A stretch of 64,000 nucleotides of DNA from Zeus faber (lineage: Eukaryota; Chordata; Actinopteri; Zeiformes; Zeidae), in NCBI GenBank assembly GCA_960531495.1, contig OY482859.1, forward strand, positions 30,645,481-30,709,480, in the 5' to 3' direction. The translations under genes and the position numbers were made by a program. Below are positions 53,794 through 63,165 of this stretch, in pieces (the first letter of the stretch is position 1; each line of letters opens with the position of its first letter). Below the pieces are notes generated by a model, which worked only from the letters and a program-made list of their open reading frames with translations, ran no database searches and was not told where the DNA came from.

Positions 53794-56493
53794 TTGGAGC
53801 TCCTTGCTTTCACTGAGACATGGATTAAACCGGAAGATAGCGCAACCCCGGCTGCACTCTCCACTAACTACACATTCTCCCACACATCCAGACCATCTGG
53901 CCGTGGTGGTGGGACTGGCCTGCTAATTTCCAACACATGGAAATTCAATCCACTGCTGCCTTTAAACAACTTTGCCTCCTTTGAATATCACGCCGTCTTG
54001 GTGACTGCTCCGGTGAAGGCCTATGTGGTCGTCATCTACCGTCCACCAGGACAACTAGGTGACTTCCTACATGAGCTTGACACCCTGCTGTCATCAATTC
54101 CTGAGCATGAGTGTCCCATGCTCGTCCTTGGAGACATGAACATCCACTTGGACAGTGCGAGCTCGGCTGACTTCCTGTCTTTGGTTCGCTCGTTCGACCT
54201 AAGGCAGGTCCCGACTCCACCGACTCACAAGGCTGGCAAAGAGCTTGATCTCATTCTTGCTCGGAGCTGTACCACGGACAACCTAAGGGTCACTCTTCTT
54301 CATCTCTCTGACCATTTCTTCATCCACTTCAATGTCCAGCTACCAAAACAACCCCCCACTTCCCCACCCATGGTTACTATCCGCAGCAATCTCCGCAACT
54401 TGTCTCCCACCCACTTCTCCTCTGTGCTCTCCTCTTCTCTTCCACCCCACGGCACTTTCTCCTCTCTGCAGGTTAATGATGCCACTGACTCCCTCTGCTC
54501 CACCTTGAGCTCATGTCTGGATAGCCTGTGTCCACTATCCACCAGACCTGCTCGATCTACCCAGTCGCACCCTTGGCTGACTGACACCCTCCGGACAACG
54601 CGCACTGACCTCAGAGCAGCCAAGAGGAAATGGCACAAATCCAAAACAATTGAGGATCTTGCAAGCTACCAGACACTGCTGTCCTCCTTCTCTTCCAGCA
54701 TCACTGCTGCCAAGAACGCCTTCTTCAACGATAGGATCAACGGTGCCACAGACACACGTAAGTTATTCGCCACCTTCAAGTCTCTGCTTTACCCTCCACC
54801 ACCTCCCCCAGCTACTAACCTCACTGCTGACTGCCTTGCCTCCTTTTTTACAAACAAAGTGGCAGCCATCAGCAGCCAATTCACTAAACAACTTACTCAC
54901 AACCTGTCTTCTCCAGCCCTAGGCTCATCGTTCCCTAGTTTCACCCCCCTCGCTGAAAGTGAGGTATCTAAACTACTAACATTTAGCCGTCCTACTACCT
55001 GTCCGCTAGATCTGATCCCATCTAACCTCCTTCAAGCCATATCACCGACTATCACCCCGGCAATCACACATATGATTAATTCTTCCCTAACTTCCGGCAC
55101 TTTCCCTTCCGCTTTCAAAGCGACTCGGGTCGCACCACTGCTCAAAAAACCCTCACTTGATCCCAATCAAGAAGAAAACTATCGGCCGGTCTCTCTCCTC
55201 CCATTCCTTTCCAAAACCTTAGAGAGGGCGGTCTCTAGACAGGTTACAGAGTACCTGTCAAGAAACAACCTTCTTGATACACTTCAATCTGGCTTCAAAA
55301 GTGGTCACTCCACCGAAACAGCCCTGTTGTCTGTGACAGAGGCCTTAAAAACTGCTAGAGCTGCTGCCAAATCCTCGGTTCTCATTCTGCTAGACTTATC
55401 AGCTGCTTTTGACACTGTCAATCATTGCATACTCCTGTCCATACTCTCAAGCATGGGCATAACGGGCAGTGCACTTTCCTGGTTCGAATCTTACCTTACT
55501 GGGCGCTCGTTCAGTGTGACATGGCGAGGCCAGCTGTCTGTGCCTCACAACCTCACCACAGGGGTGCCCCAAGGCTCGGTGCTAGGACCCCTCCTCTTTG
55601 CCATATACACCACCTCACTGGGCCCGATCATCCGCTCACATGGCTTTTCATATCACTGCTATGCGGATGATACTCAACTCTATCTGTCCTTCCCGCCCGA
55701 CGACCCCACTGTCTCGACGCGGATCTCGGATTTTCTCGCTGACATATCCACATGGATGAAGGATTATCATCTTCAACTAAATCTGGCGAAAACGGAACTG
55801 CTGGTCTTCCCGGCCAAACAAGGTATTTATCACAACATTGATATTAAAATCGACTCTCTATCTCTTGTTCCTACCAAGGCTGCAAGGAATCTTGGTGTCA
55901 TTATTGATGACCAACTGACATTCTCGGACCATGTTGCCGCCGTCTCCCGGTCCTGCCGCTTCGCGCTACTCAACATCCGAAAGGTCAGGCCGTACCTGAC
56001 CCAATATGCCACTCAACTGCTGGTACAAACCTTGGTGATGTCCCGTCTCGACTACTGCAACGCCCTCTTAACAGGCTTGCCGGCCTGTGCGGTGAAGCCA
56101 CTACAGATGATACAGAATGCGGCGGCGCGATTGGTGTTCAACCAGCCAAAGAGGGCACATGTCACTCCGCTGCTCATCGAGCTCCACTGGTTACCTGTGG
56201 CCGCCCGCATCAAGTTCAAGTCTCTGATGCTGGCCTACAGAGTGATTGCTGGGAATGCTCCCGCCTACTTAAATGCTCTTGTAAGAGCACATGTTGCCCC
56301 CCGGATGCTGCGCTCTTCAAATGAGCGTCGCCTGGCTCTGCCGGCCATACAGCCACGGCAATCCAGGCTATTCTCATTTGTAGTTCCACGTTGGTGGAAC
56401 GAGCTGCCAAAAATGACCAGAGCGGGGACCTCCCTCTCTGTCTTTAAGAAGCACTTGAAGACCCAGCTCTTCAGTGAGTACTTCCTGTCCTAA
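53794..56493 (+). CDS. L2 copy C ORF2: endonuclease-reverse transcriptase
   Basis: 899 codons open from the first Met after an upstream stop. Endonuclease: FTETWI (Glu 8), IYRPPG (81-86), GDMN (113-116), SDH (172-174). Reverse transcriptase: LLDLSAAFDTVNH, TGVPQGSVLGPLLF and YADD (623-626). The C-terminal domain ends KTQLFSEYFLS. The true start is upstream, as the first endonuclease motif (a WNC-type block at 53731-53739) precedes Met 1 and is followed by TGA (53740-53742; CGA in copy A). Known role: nicking of target DNA and target-primed reverse transcription, and probably mobilising the SINE that shares its tail. The nonsense codon should make this copy inactive unless bypassed. Confidence 0.93.
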   Translation: MELLAFTETWIKPEDSATPAALSTNYTFSHTSRPSGRGGGTGLLISNTWKFNPLLPLNNFASFEYHAVLVTAPVKAYVVVIYRPPGQLGDFLHELDTLLSSIPEHECPMLVLGDMNIHLDSASSADFLSLVRSFDLRQVPTPPTHKAGKELDLILARSCTTDNLRVTLLHLSDHFFIHFNVQLPKQPPTSPPMVTIRSNLRNLSPTHFSSVLSSSLPPHGTFSSLQVNDATDSLCSTLSSCLDSLCPLSTRPARSTQSHPWLTDTLRTTRTDLRAAKRKWHKSKTIEDLASYQTLLSSFSSSITAAKNAFFNDRINGATDTRKLFATFKSLLYPPPPPPATNLTADCLASFFTNKVAAISSQFTKQLTHNLSSPALGSSFPSFTPLAESEVSKLLTFSRPTTCPLDLIPSNLLQAISPTITPAITHMINSSLTSGTFPSAFKATRVAPLLKKPSLDPNQEENYRPVSLLPFLSKTLERAVSRQVTEYLSRNNLLDTLQSGFKSGHSTETALLSVTEALKTARAAAKSSVLILLDLSAAFDTVNHCILLSILSSMGITGSALSWFESYLTGRSFSVTWRGQLSVPHNLTTGVPQGSVLGPLLFAIYTTSLGPIIRSHGFSYHCYADDTQLYLSFPPDDPTVSTRISDFLADISTWMKDYHLQLNLAKTELLVFPAKQGIYHNIDIKIDSLSLVPTKAARNLGVIIDDQLTFSDHVAAVSRSCRFALLNIRKVRPYLTQYATQLLVQTLVMSRLDYCNALLTGLPACAVKPLQMIQNAAARLVFNQPKRAHVTPLLIELHWLPVAARIKFKSLMLAYRVIAGNAPAYLNALVRAHVAPRMLRSSNERRLALPAIQPRQSRLFSFVVPRWWNELPKMTRAGTSLSVFKKHLKTQLFSEYFLS

Positions 56494-56655
56494 CCTACAA
56501 CTACTTAGCACCACCTTGCAGTATTTATTGTTACGCTAATGTTGTTGTTACACTAATCTCTGTCGCAATGTAGCTTGAATGTCATTCTCCCTTGTAAGTC
56601 GCTTTGGATAAAAGCGTCTGCTAAATGACTAAATGTAAATGTAATGTAATGTAAA

Positions 56656-57110
56656 GCTCAAATTAACGAACAACATCCCACAACCACCTCCGATGATTGA
56701 ACATCTTATCTACATAGGTAATTTAAAAAAATCGACTTTCCAGAATACACAAACTTTTATTAAAAACAGATGACACTTTGACTTTACAAAACATGAAATG
56801 GGAAAGAAACCTTATTCCACCGATATCAACTTCTGAAACGTATTTTCTATGACCCGATATTCCAAAATGCAACTCATCCAGTATAAGATTTTCCACAGAG
56901 CGCATATCACCCAACACAAAATGTTTAAAATGGGAATCCTGGATAAAGACGTTTGTTCTTATTGTTCACTCAATACCAGGGATAACTACTTTCATGCCAT
57001 CTGGCTCTGCCAATCTATGCAAACATTCTGGACCAACATCACCAGAAAGCTATCAACCCTTTTGGGTCACAGTATTCTAGTTTTCCCGTCTAGATGTTGT
57101 TGTGGTTAGT
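56656..57110 (+). pseudogene. L1 ORF2 C-terminal fragment
   Basis: The frame 56849-57109 has QYKIFHRAHITQHKM and CSYCSLNTRDNYFHAIWLC, a Cys-rich end typical of L1 ORF2. The same block occurs, inverted, in the L1 remnant near 32000. The part at 56680-56845 is in other frames. It lies directly after L2 copy C. Confidence 0.75.
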
Positions 57111-57149
57111 AATAAACAGTCATATGGCTTGCATGACAACCGCCAGGCA

Positions 57150-57746
57150 TCAGTATTCACTGGTGCGCTGCATGGCTAGGAGCGTGAGCATCCTGGGTGA
57201 TGAAGGGGGTGAGGCTCCCAACTCCCTTTCTTCTTTAAGGGCTCCGGGAGCTTCAGCCATTGCAGTCTCTGCTTTAGCCTCCTTCTTAAGGGCCCTTAGG
57301 GTGGCCTTGAAGCGTGCTGCATCTGCCTTTCCTTCAGCCGCAAAGCATGCTCTCTCAGCCTGCTCTGCCGCCTCGACGCATGCTCTCTCCGCCTTGACCC
57401 ATGCTCTCTCCGCTCTCTCCACGGACCTCTCCGCGTCGATGCGTGCTCTCTCCGCGGACCTCTTCGCTTCGATGCGTGCTCTTTCCATGGACCTCTCCAT
57501 TTTGGTGCGTCCCCTTTCCAATTCCTTATCCATTTGAGGCTTTGCGTGCACAGCCTCCATTCGTACAACTGCAGCTCTTGTGCAGGCCGCTGTGATCACA
57601 CTGACGTTGGACCTGCTAGCTGATTTAAAGGACTTATTGGCCAACTTAATGTACTTGTTGGCTGACTTGAAGGACCCGCCAAGCCCACTTTCCGCAGTCA
57701 AAGTTGTACTGCCACTGTGGTCCAGGCCTTCTGCCTGTTCCTCCAA
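57150..57746 (-). CDS. Ala/Glu/Arg-rich coiled-coil ORF, unknown, possibly retroelement gag-like
   Basis: 198 codons from ATG (57746) to stop. Residues 1-50 are Ser/Lys-rich. Residues 55-70 read TAACTRAAVVRMEAVHAK. From about 75 to 160 a highly charged helix has tandem units of about 9-11 residues such as ERARIEAKRSA, ERARIDAERSV and AERACVEAAEQ, encoded by minisatellite-like DNA. The C-terminus is acidic and Pro-rich. I do not recognise a host gene. Ala/Glu-rich helices of this kind occur in gag-like proteins of some fish retroelements, which is only a guess. It is unbroken but repetitive, so it may be a chance frame over a minisatellite. Confidence 0.45.
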   Translation of the reverse strand: MEEQAEGLDHSGSTTLTAESGLGGSFKSANKYIKLANKSFKSASRSNVSVITAACTRAAVVRMEAVHAKPQMDKELERGRTKMERSMERARIEAKRSAERARIDAERSVERAERAWVKAERACVEAAEQAERACFAAEGKADAARFKATLRALKKEAKAETAMAEAPGALKEERELGASPPSSPRMLTLLAMQRTSEY

Positions 57747-58218
57747 GCCAGGCTGCCTGACATCCTTGCTTTCAGCAATGTCTTGAGGTGAAGATAATCT
57801 TTTTACTCTTCTGCCCTAACCACATGAAGCCGTGCGTGGCTATACAGCGAGCTTAACACTCTTCCAGATTCATGAGACGTGACGAGACGTGATCTCAATT
57901 TGGTATCTTTAATGAAAGTGGTGTAAAACTGTGGAACAATACAGAAATATGCAGATAAACAATCATTCTCTATGCGGATGTAGATAACCTGTTAATACAG
58001 CTCCAACATTGTAAACATGTGAACTAACAGATTGTGCCTTCTCAAGGGCAGTGACCAAGGCTGCTGAAAGAGATGATCATCCTGGGACGTGAAATTAAAT
58101 GGATTGTGTGTCTGTGTGATTGTCCGTCTGTCTATGTCTGCTCTGATGTCATCCGATCATCACAGTGCTCTGATGTCACAACACAGACTTGAGGGGTGGC
58201 TTCTGGGGGCGGAACAAG

Positions 58219-58254
<36 letters not shown>

Positions 58255-58892
58255 GTATTTATCTATCGCCCCATTCCCACATGGAATCGGTAACATTGGC
58301 AGATAAAAAATATCCGGCAAAGGCAGTATGGCTATGTAGTCATTCCCACATAGCCTCCTTAACGGAAAAGTTCTGTATGAAGTCTGTTCCCACATAGATG
58401 ACTGTTACGGACACAGTACACAATGCTTGCACAAGAGGTGTCTAATACGCCAGACTAGGCAACACTCTTCCCACCGCTGACTGAGAGAGGACAGAGCCCT
58501 CAGCCCCGGACACAACCCAATGTTATTAAATCAGTGTGATAATTTTCAATCTGCCTACACTCTTTCTCTCCGGAGAACAAACGTTCTCCACCCGTTCTCC
58601 CTCTCTGTGTCTGCTCGCTCCCTCCAGCTCCCCTCCTCACTGTGGTGCAGTCAGTGGGCAAGCGAAACGTTTGTGTCCACCACACAGTCACACCACACCC
58701 CTAACTGTCTAGGGTCTTAGTGGCATTTTTAAGAACAGAAAGAATAACATTTAAGAATATAAAGACCTGTCTCCACAGAGACTGATTGTATGTCAGTTTC
58801 TCATCTTTGCAGCCAAGCTCCACCGTTTGAATCGGACCCTAATTTTTCAGATTATTTTTTTCTCTTCCCGAAAACACTTTTTTTTTTTAAAT
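57747..58892. other. Stretch without a recognised gene
   Basis: Holds a CTAT microsatellite (58218-58256), a repeated ATTCCCACAT motif near 58268, 58340 and 58387, and otherwise unassigned sequence. Confidence 0.5.
58218..58256. repeat. (CTAT)n microsatellite
   Basis: About nine CTAT units. Confidence 0.95.
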
Positions 58893-59040
58893 CTTCTTCT
58901 TTTGGCTGCTCCCATTAGGGGTCGCCACAGCAAATTATCTGCCTCCAATACCTTCTGTTCTGCGCATCTTCCTCCCTTACACCAACCGCCTGCATGTCCT
59001 CCCTCACCACATCCATAAACCTTCTCTAAATATTCGTAAA
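58893..59040 (+). repeat. Dispersed teleost repeat fragment, copy 2
   Basis: TTCTTTTGGCTGCTCCCATT and GGTCGCCACAGC, followed by CTGCCTCCAATACCTTCTGT. It is the better kept copy of the repeat at 3700-3838 (inverted). A widespread fish repeat in my experience; family not named. Confidence 0.65.
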
Positions 59041-59269
59041 AACACCATTTTCTTAGATTCGGCTCCACCCTATTCTACGGAAGTGTTACTGCTTCTATTC
59101 TCACACAATTCCATTCACAGCCATACCGGGAATTGGCCGGGATTCATACTAGGGTAGGTAAATTTAGGTAGGTAGGGTAAATTTACGGAACGACTTTTAT
59201 GGATCATCGTCACTGGATCCCTTTCCCATATGGCACCAATACTGAACTTTTAGTATTTATAGAGCTTAT

Positions 59270-59366
59270 TGTGCGTAATCACCGGGTGTCATGACATTTC
59301 ACTGCATATATGTATGACCGTATGTATATGTATGTGACAAATAATCTCTTGAACTTGAACTTGAAC
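59270..59366 (+). repeat. Rex1-like LINE 3' end fragment
   Basis: CATTTCACTGCATATATGTA, then GTATGTGACAAATAATC and CTTGAA repeats. It matches the 3' tail of LINE copy 1 (1140-1225, inverted). Confidence 0.7.
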
Positions 59367-59465
59367 ATTGCCAGTAGATTTACAGCTTTCAGTGCAAGGG
59401 GGAAAGGGGCTTATATTAGCAGTGTTGGCTTAACCTGTAAAGTGGGTGTTGTTTTATCAGGTTCT

Positions 59466-59680
59466 CCGATCAGCCACAACACACGACTTTGACAAGGGAC
59501 AAATTGGGATGGCTAGACGACTGGGTCAGAGCAAATTGCAGGTCTTGTGGGTTGTTCCTGATATGCAGTTGTTAGTACCTATCAAAAGTGGTCCAAAGAA
59601 GGGTGCGCATGCCTATGATAGAAAGGTGTCAGAACACACAGTGCATCGCAGCTTTCTGCGTATGGGGCATTCACGATAGC
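59466..59680 (+). pseudogene. Tc1-like transposon fragment
   Basis: The terminal block CCGATCAGCCACAACA is joined directly to transposase codons (FDKGQIGMARRLGQS). KVSEHTVHRSFLRMG follows. The left part of the element is therefore deleted compared with 42689 and 48240. The fragment ends near 59680. Confidence 0.75.
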
Positions 59681-60084
59681 ATCGTAAAAGTTCATTCATT
59701 TGCCGTTCCGCTTTCGTGAACCGTTCAACATTCAAAGTTCAAAGTTCAAAGTGTTTAATTTGTCAAGTGTACAGTACAACAAAGGTCATTTAGTACAGTA
59801 AAATTCTTGGGGCATGACAGGCAACAACTGCGTAGTGGGCATAAAAAGATAAAATAAAAAGGCAACTATAAGGAGGAAATATATATATTTTTTATAAAAT
59901 AAGAGTAGAATATAAGAAAAAAAGAAGAGTAGGAGTTGATGTTACAAATACGGGCAAGAGGTCACAGTGTATGTACATAAAATGAAAATAAGTAAAATAA
60001 TCCTAAAACGGAAAGTAAAATCATTGGAACATTGTAGCAGTTCCAACAGCAATAGGTCAGTCTATTGCACAAGATATGGATATT

Positions 60085-60296
60085 ACATTACATTACATTT
60101 CATTTAGCAGACGCTTTTATCCAAAGCGACTTACAATTGTTCAAACACTGACGGACGCAGCCATCAGGAGCAATTAGGGGTTAAGTGGCTTGCTCAAGGA
60201 CACTACAGCATGCTAGCAGGAGGAGCCTGGGATTGAACCTAGCAACCTTTGGATCACTAGACCACCAGCTCTACCGCCTGAGCTACCATCCCCCCA
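60085..60296 (-). repeat. tRNA-headed SINE with L2-type tail, inverted copy
   Basis: On the minus strand it has the same head, core and tail as 608-828, with the tail CATTTAGCAGACGCTTTTAT on the plus strand near 60100. It sits within the 3' UTR of LINE copy 2. Confidence 0.88.
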
Positions 60297-60374
60297 TAAT
60301 ATATAAATATAAAGTGAAGTAGGATGGATAATTACATGTAGTTGTGGTGATGTACATTTAATTTACATAGGTGA

Positions 60375-60857
60375 CTACAGATGTTGCAGGTTGAGAAGCC
60401 TGATGGCCTGAGGGTAAAAACTGTTTGTGAGTCTGGTAGTCCGTGCCTGGATGCTCCGGTAACATTTACCAGACGGCAGCAGCGTGAACAGTCCGTAGCC
60501 TTGGTGGCTGTAGTCCTGTATGATTTTCCGTGCTTTCCTAAGGCATCGTGTGCAGTAGATGCCTTGCACTGAGGGGAGGTGGCAGCCAATGATGCGCTCC
60601 CCTGTCTTCACCATGATGCAGCCAGTGAGAATGCTCTCAATGGTGCATCGGTAGAAGCTGGTGAGAGTCCTGACAGACATGCCAAACTTCTTCAGTCTCC
60701 TCAGGAAGAATAGTCGCTTTTGGGCAGTTTTTATTGCTGTGTCCGATTGCCTGGGCCAGGAGAGGTCATCACTGATGGACACACCAAGGAACTTGAAGCA
60801 GGAGACTCTCTCCATTTCAGCTCCGTTGATGTGGATGTGGGCGTGCCCCCCCCCCAC
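60375..60857 (-). pseudogene. Rex1-like LINE copy 2, ORF2 C-terminal part
   Basis: The 160-codon frame shows CFKFLGVSISDDLSW, AQKRLFFLRRLKKFGM, FYRCTIESILTGCI and CLRKARKIIQDYSH, and ends near LPSGKCYRSIQARTTRL. This block order is that of the region after the reverse transcriptase palm in this LINE group. About 20 residues after TGCI are lost or shifted. It is upstream, on the minus strand, of the 3' UTR. Confidence 0.85.
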
Positions 60858-61038
60858 TGTCGTTTCCTGTAGTCCACGATCATCTCTTTAGTCTTGCAGA
60901 CGTTGAGAGAGAGGTTGTTATCCTGGCACCAGGCTGCCAAGACGCTGACCTCCTCATCGTTGTTTGAGATGAGCCCTAGGATGGTGGGTTCCGTCCGCAA
61001 ACGTCAGGATGGTGTTGGTGCTGTGCGTGGCCACACAG

Positions 61039-61639
61039 TCATGTGTGAACAGGGCGTACAGGAGGGGACTGAATACGCAGCCCTGCGGGGCTCCGGTGCT
61101 CAAGGTCAGTGCAGAGGAGGAGAGATTTCCCATTCACACCACCTGGGGTCTGCCTCAGGAAGTCCAGGATCCAGTTACAGAGGGAGGTGTTAAGACCCAG
61201 GATCCTGAGCTTGGGAACAAGCTTAACGGGCACAATTGTGTTGAATGCTGAGCTGTAATCTACTAAAAGCATCCTCACGTATGTGTTGCTCTTGTCCAGG
61301 TGGGAGAGGGTGGTGTGCACTGCCAGGGCGATGGCGTCGCTCGAAGCACTTCATGATGGTAGAGGTCAGTGCTATGGAGGGATAGTCATTCAGGCAGGTG
61401 ATGGGTTGTTTCTTTGGTACCGGGGCAATGGGTGTCTGTTTGTAGGTGGGGACTGTAGACTGGATCAGGGAGAGGTTGAATATGGAGATGAATACTTCCG
61501 CCAGCTGGTCGGCGCATGCTCTGAGGACATGGCCTGGCATGCCCTCAGGCCCTGGAGACTTCTGAGAGTTAACTCTTTTAAGAGCTCTCCTCACGTCAGC
61601 CCTAGACAGGAACAGAGTGCAGTCATCCTGGTCCTCCAC
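61039..61639 (-). pseudogene. Rex1-like LINE copy 2, reverse transcriptase fingers and palm start
   Basis: Frame 61639-61223 has RRALKRVNSQKSPGPEGMPG and a CLNDYPSIALTSTIMKCFER block. Frame 61320-61039 has TYVRMLLVDYSSAFNTIVP, with the first catalytic Asp, and LCNWILDFL. The FADD region near 61000 is damaged by a shift, so the second catalytic pair is not intact. Confidence 0.8.
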
Positions 61640-61765
61640 TAGCCTTGCAGCCGGGATGGTGTTGCCCGCCTCAAACCATGCATAGAAGGTGTTGAGCTCA
61701 TCGGGAAGAGAAGGGGCTGGCTGGGCATCACTCCTGTTTCTCCCTTTATAGTCTGTGATGGTGCG

Positions 61766-62340
61766 CAGTCCACACCATTCTGGTCCATACCCTCTAGTTC
61801 TAATAAAACCACATTCACTTTTGAGAACACACCAGCTAAACCCTTTACATTGAACTTATTTTGTAGTAGTTCTTCCATTCTTTCCTCTTCTTCTTCTTCC
61901 TCTTCCAAGTGCTACTGAACTTTCAACTCCAGTAAATCTTCATTAGTTAGCTCTCCTTCAACATATTCCACTATTTTTTCATTGTCTTCCACTTCGACAT
62001 TTAAGTTGAGCACATTGGCAAGTTCCACAGTTTGATTTATGACATGGACTTTTTCGTCTTTGTCAAACCCTTCAGAACTCTCCACAAAGTTTTTCAGGCA
62101 TGTTCTCAATATGCCTTGCATACTCTTTTCTCTCACTCACTCCCAAGCTGAATCAATGTTCTTTATGCAGTGTAAAATGTTGTATGTGGCCCAGGGCATT
62201 ATCAAGCAGGAGGATTTTTAAGGGAACGCCCTTTTCCAGACAGTAATGCTTGACTGAGGGTATGGAGCAGTTGATGAACCAATCATCAAATAAAGCTTGC
62301 CTCATCCATGCCTTGTTATTTGCACAATAGTAAATTGGCT
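61766..62340 (-). pseudogene. Tigger/pogo-like transposase, C-terminal fragment
   Basis: On the minus strand the reading begins near 62330 with NKAWMRQALFDDWF and ILLLDNALGH, the block with the second catalytic Asp of the DDE site. After a deletion it resumes with ILRTCLKNFVESSEGF (62136-61912) and ends in an acidic tail with a run of Glu, then KGLAGVFSKVN. The acidic tail after the DDE domain is typical of Tigger/jerky-like proteins. Stops and a deletion make it inactive. The 270-bp MITE at 51165 may be a non-autonomous relative. Confidence 0.75.
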
Positions 62341-62399
62341 GCGTGTGTTTACTAACCTGTAGTAAACTACAGTAACCCTACTAACCCTACCTACCTAAC

Positions 62400-63165
62400 C
62401 GGTAGGTAGGGTTAGTAGGGTTTTACCTGTTGCTCATTGATTAGTTGATAAGTCTAACAAGAAACAGACATACAGTCACACTGATCCTGGACCCAATTGC
62501 TTAGACCCAAGACCAGTGCAGCTGCTCAAACCACACCACCCCCACACCACATACTCTCGACACCAGACGGAGAGAAAATAAGAAAAAAAAAGCCTGGACT
62601 CTGAAACAGGGTTCTTATACCTTAAAATAATCAAACACTGGACACTGAAACAGGATTCCCATACCTCAAACCAACAAAAATGTCCAACAAAAACAAACTG
62701 GTCCCCTTTCCTGGGACCTAGCTCCCAGGAACAGCACGGCCCATGGGCTTCCTTCCCCCAGGGCGACGAAGTAGACTACCCCCTCCTGCAGGATGGGGCC
62801 TTGGGCTGCTGGGCTGGCTGGTGGAGGTGTAGCCGGGCTTGGCTGTTGCGAGGGCTGCTTGGTGGGCTGGCTGCTAGGTGGCTCCAGGGTGTCTTCGGAC
62901 GGACTTCTGTGTCCCTTCCCCGTGCCGAGGAGTCCCTGTTCAGACACCACTATGGCAAATCAGCCAGCAACACGCCACCCGAGTGGCGTTTTCAGGGCCC
63001 TCAGGCACACAGACACAGGCGATGGAGTAGAAACAAAACAGTTCATTGTTAAGAGTGGACAAGTTGGAGCAAGCCTGGGGCAGATGGACAATGCCATGAC
63101 AAGGGCTCCTCTCCCGTATGTGTGTGGGGATAGGGTTTTTACCTGTTGCCCGTTGATAAGAGGAT
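62400..63165 (-). mobile_element. Lysine-primed LTR element, copy 2
   Basis: On the minus strand: part of the 5' LTR (63165-62951), primer site TGGTGTCTGAACAGGGAC (62949-62932), internal sequence (62931-62552) without a long ORF, then the start of the 3' LTR (62551-62400, beginning TGTGGTGTGGGGGTGG). The internal CTCCAG/AGGGGG-type unit and the GACTCTGAAACAGGG block recur from copy 1. The 5' LTR lacks its start. It is non-coding, as is copy 1. Confidence 0.75.

Larger units (their letters stand above)
52587..56655 (+). mobile_element. L2-clade LINE, copy C, nearly complete
   Basis: Layout: a 5' UTR with a 616-bp offset duplication (52587-53519), ORF2 (53560-56493), a short 3' UTR and the hairpin tail with TAAATG repeats (56590-56655). 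Only one clear defect is seen in ORF2: a TGA at 53740-53742 where copy A has CGA. It is the longest of the three L2 copies and shares nearly all residues with copy B, which points to recent spread of this family. Confidence 0.93.
59727..61765 (-). mobile_element. Rex1/CR1-like LINE, copy 2, with a SINE inserted
   Basis: On the minus strand it starts near 61765 with LPDELNTFYAWFE, the linker before the reverse transcriptase. It continues through RT fingers (61639-61223), palm (61320-61039 and 61000-60731) and C-terminal part (60857-60375). The 3' UTR runs to about 59727, ending in TTTGAAC repeats. A SINE (60085-60296) interrupts the 3' UTR. The tail repeat differs from that of copy 1, so it is another subfamily. 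Several frameshifts make it inactive. Confidence 0.85.
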
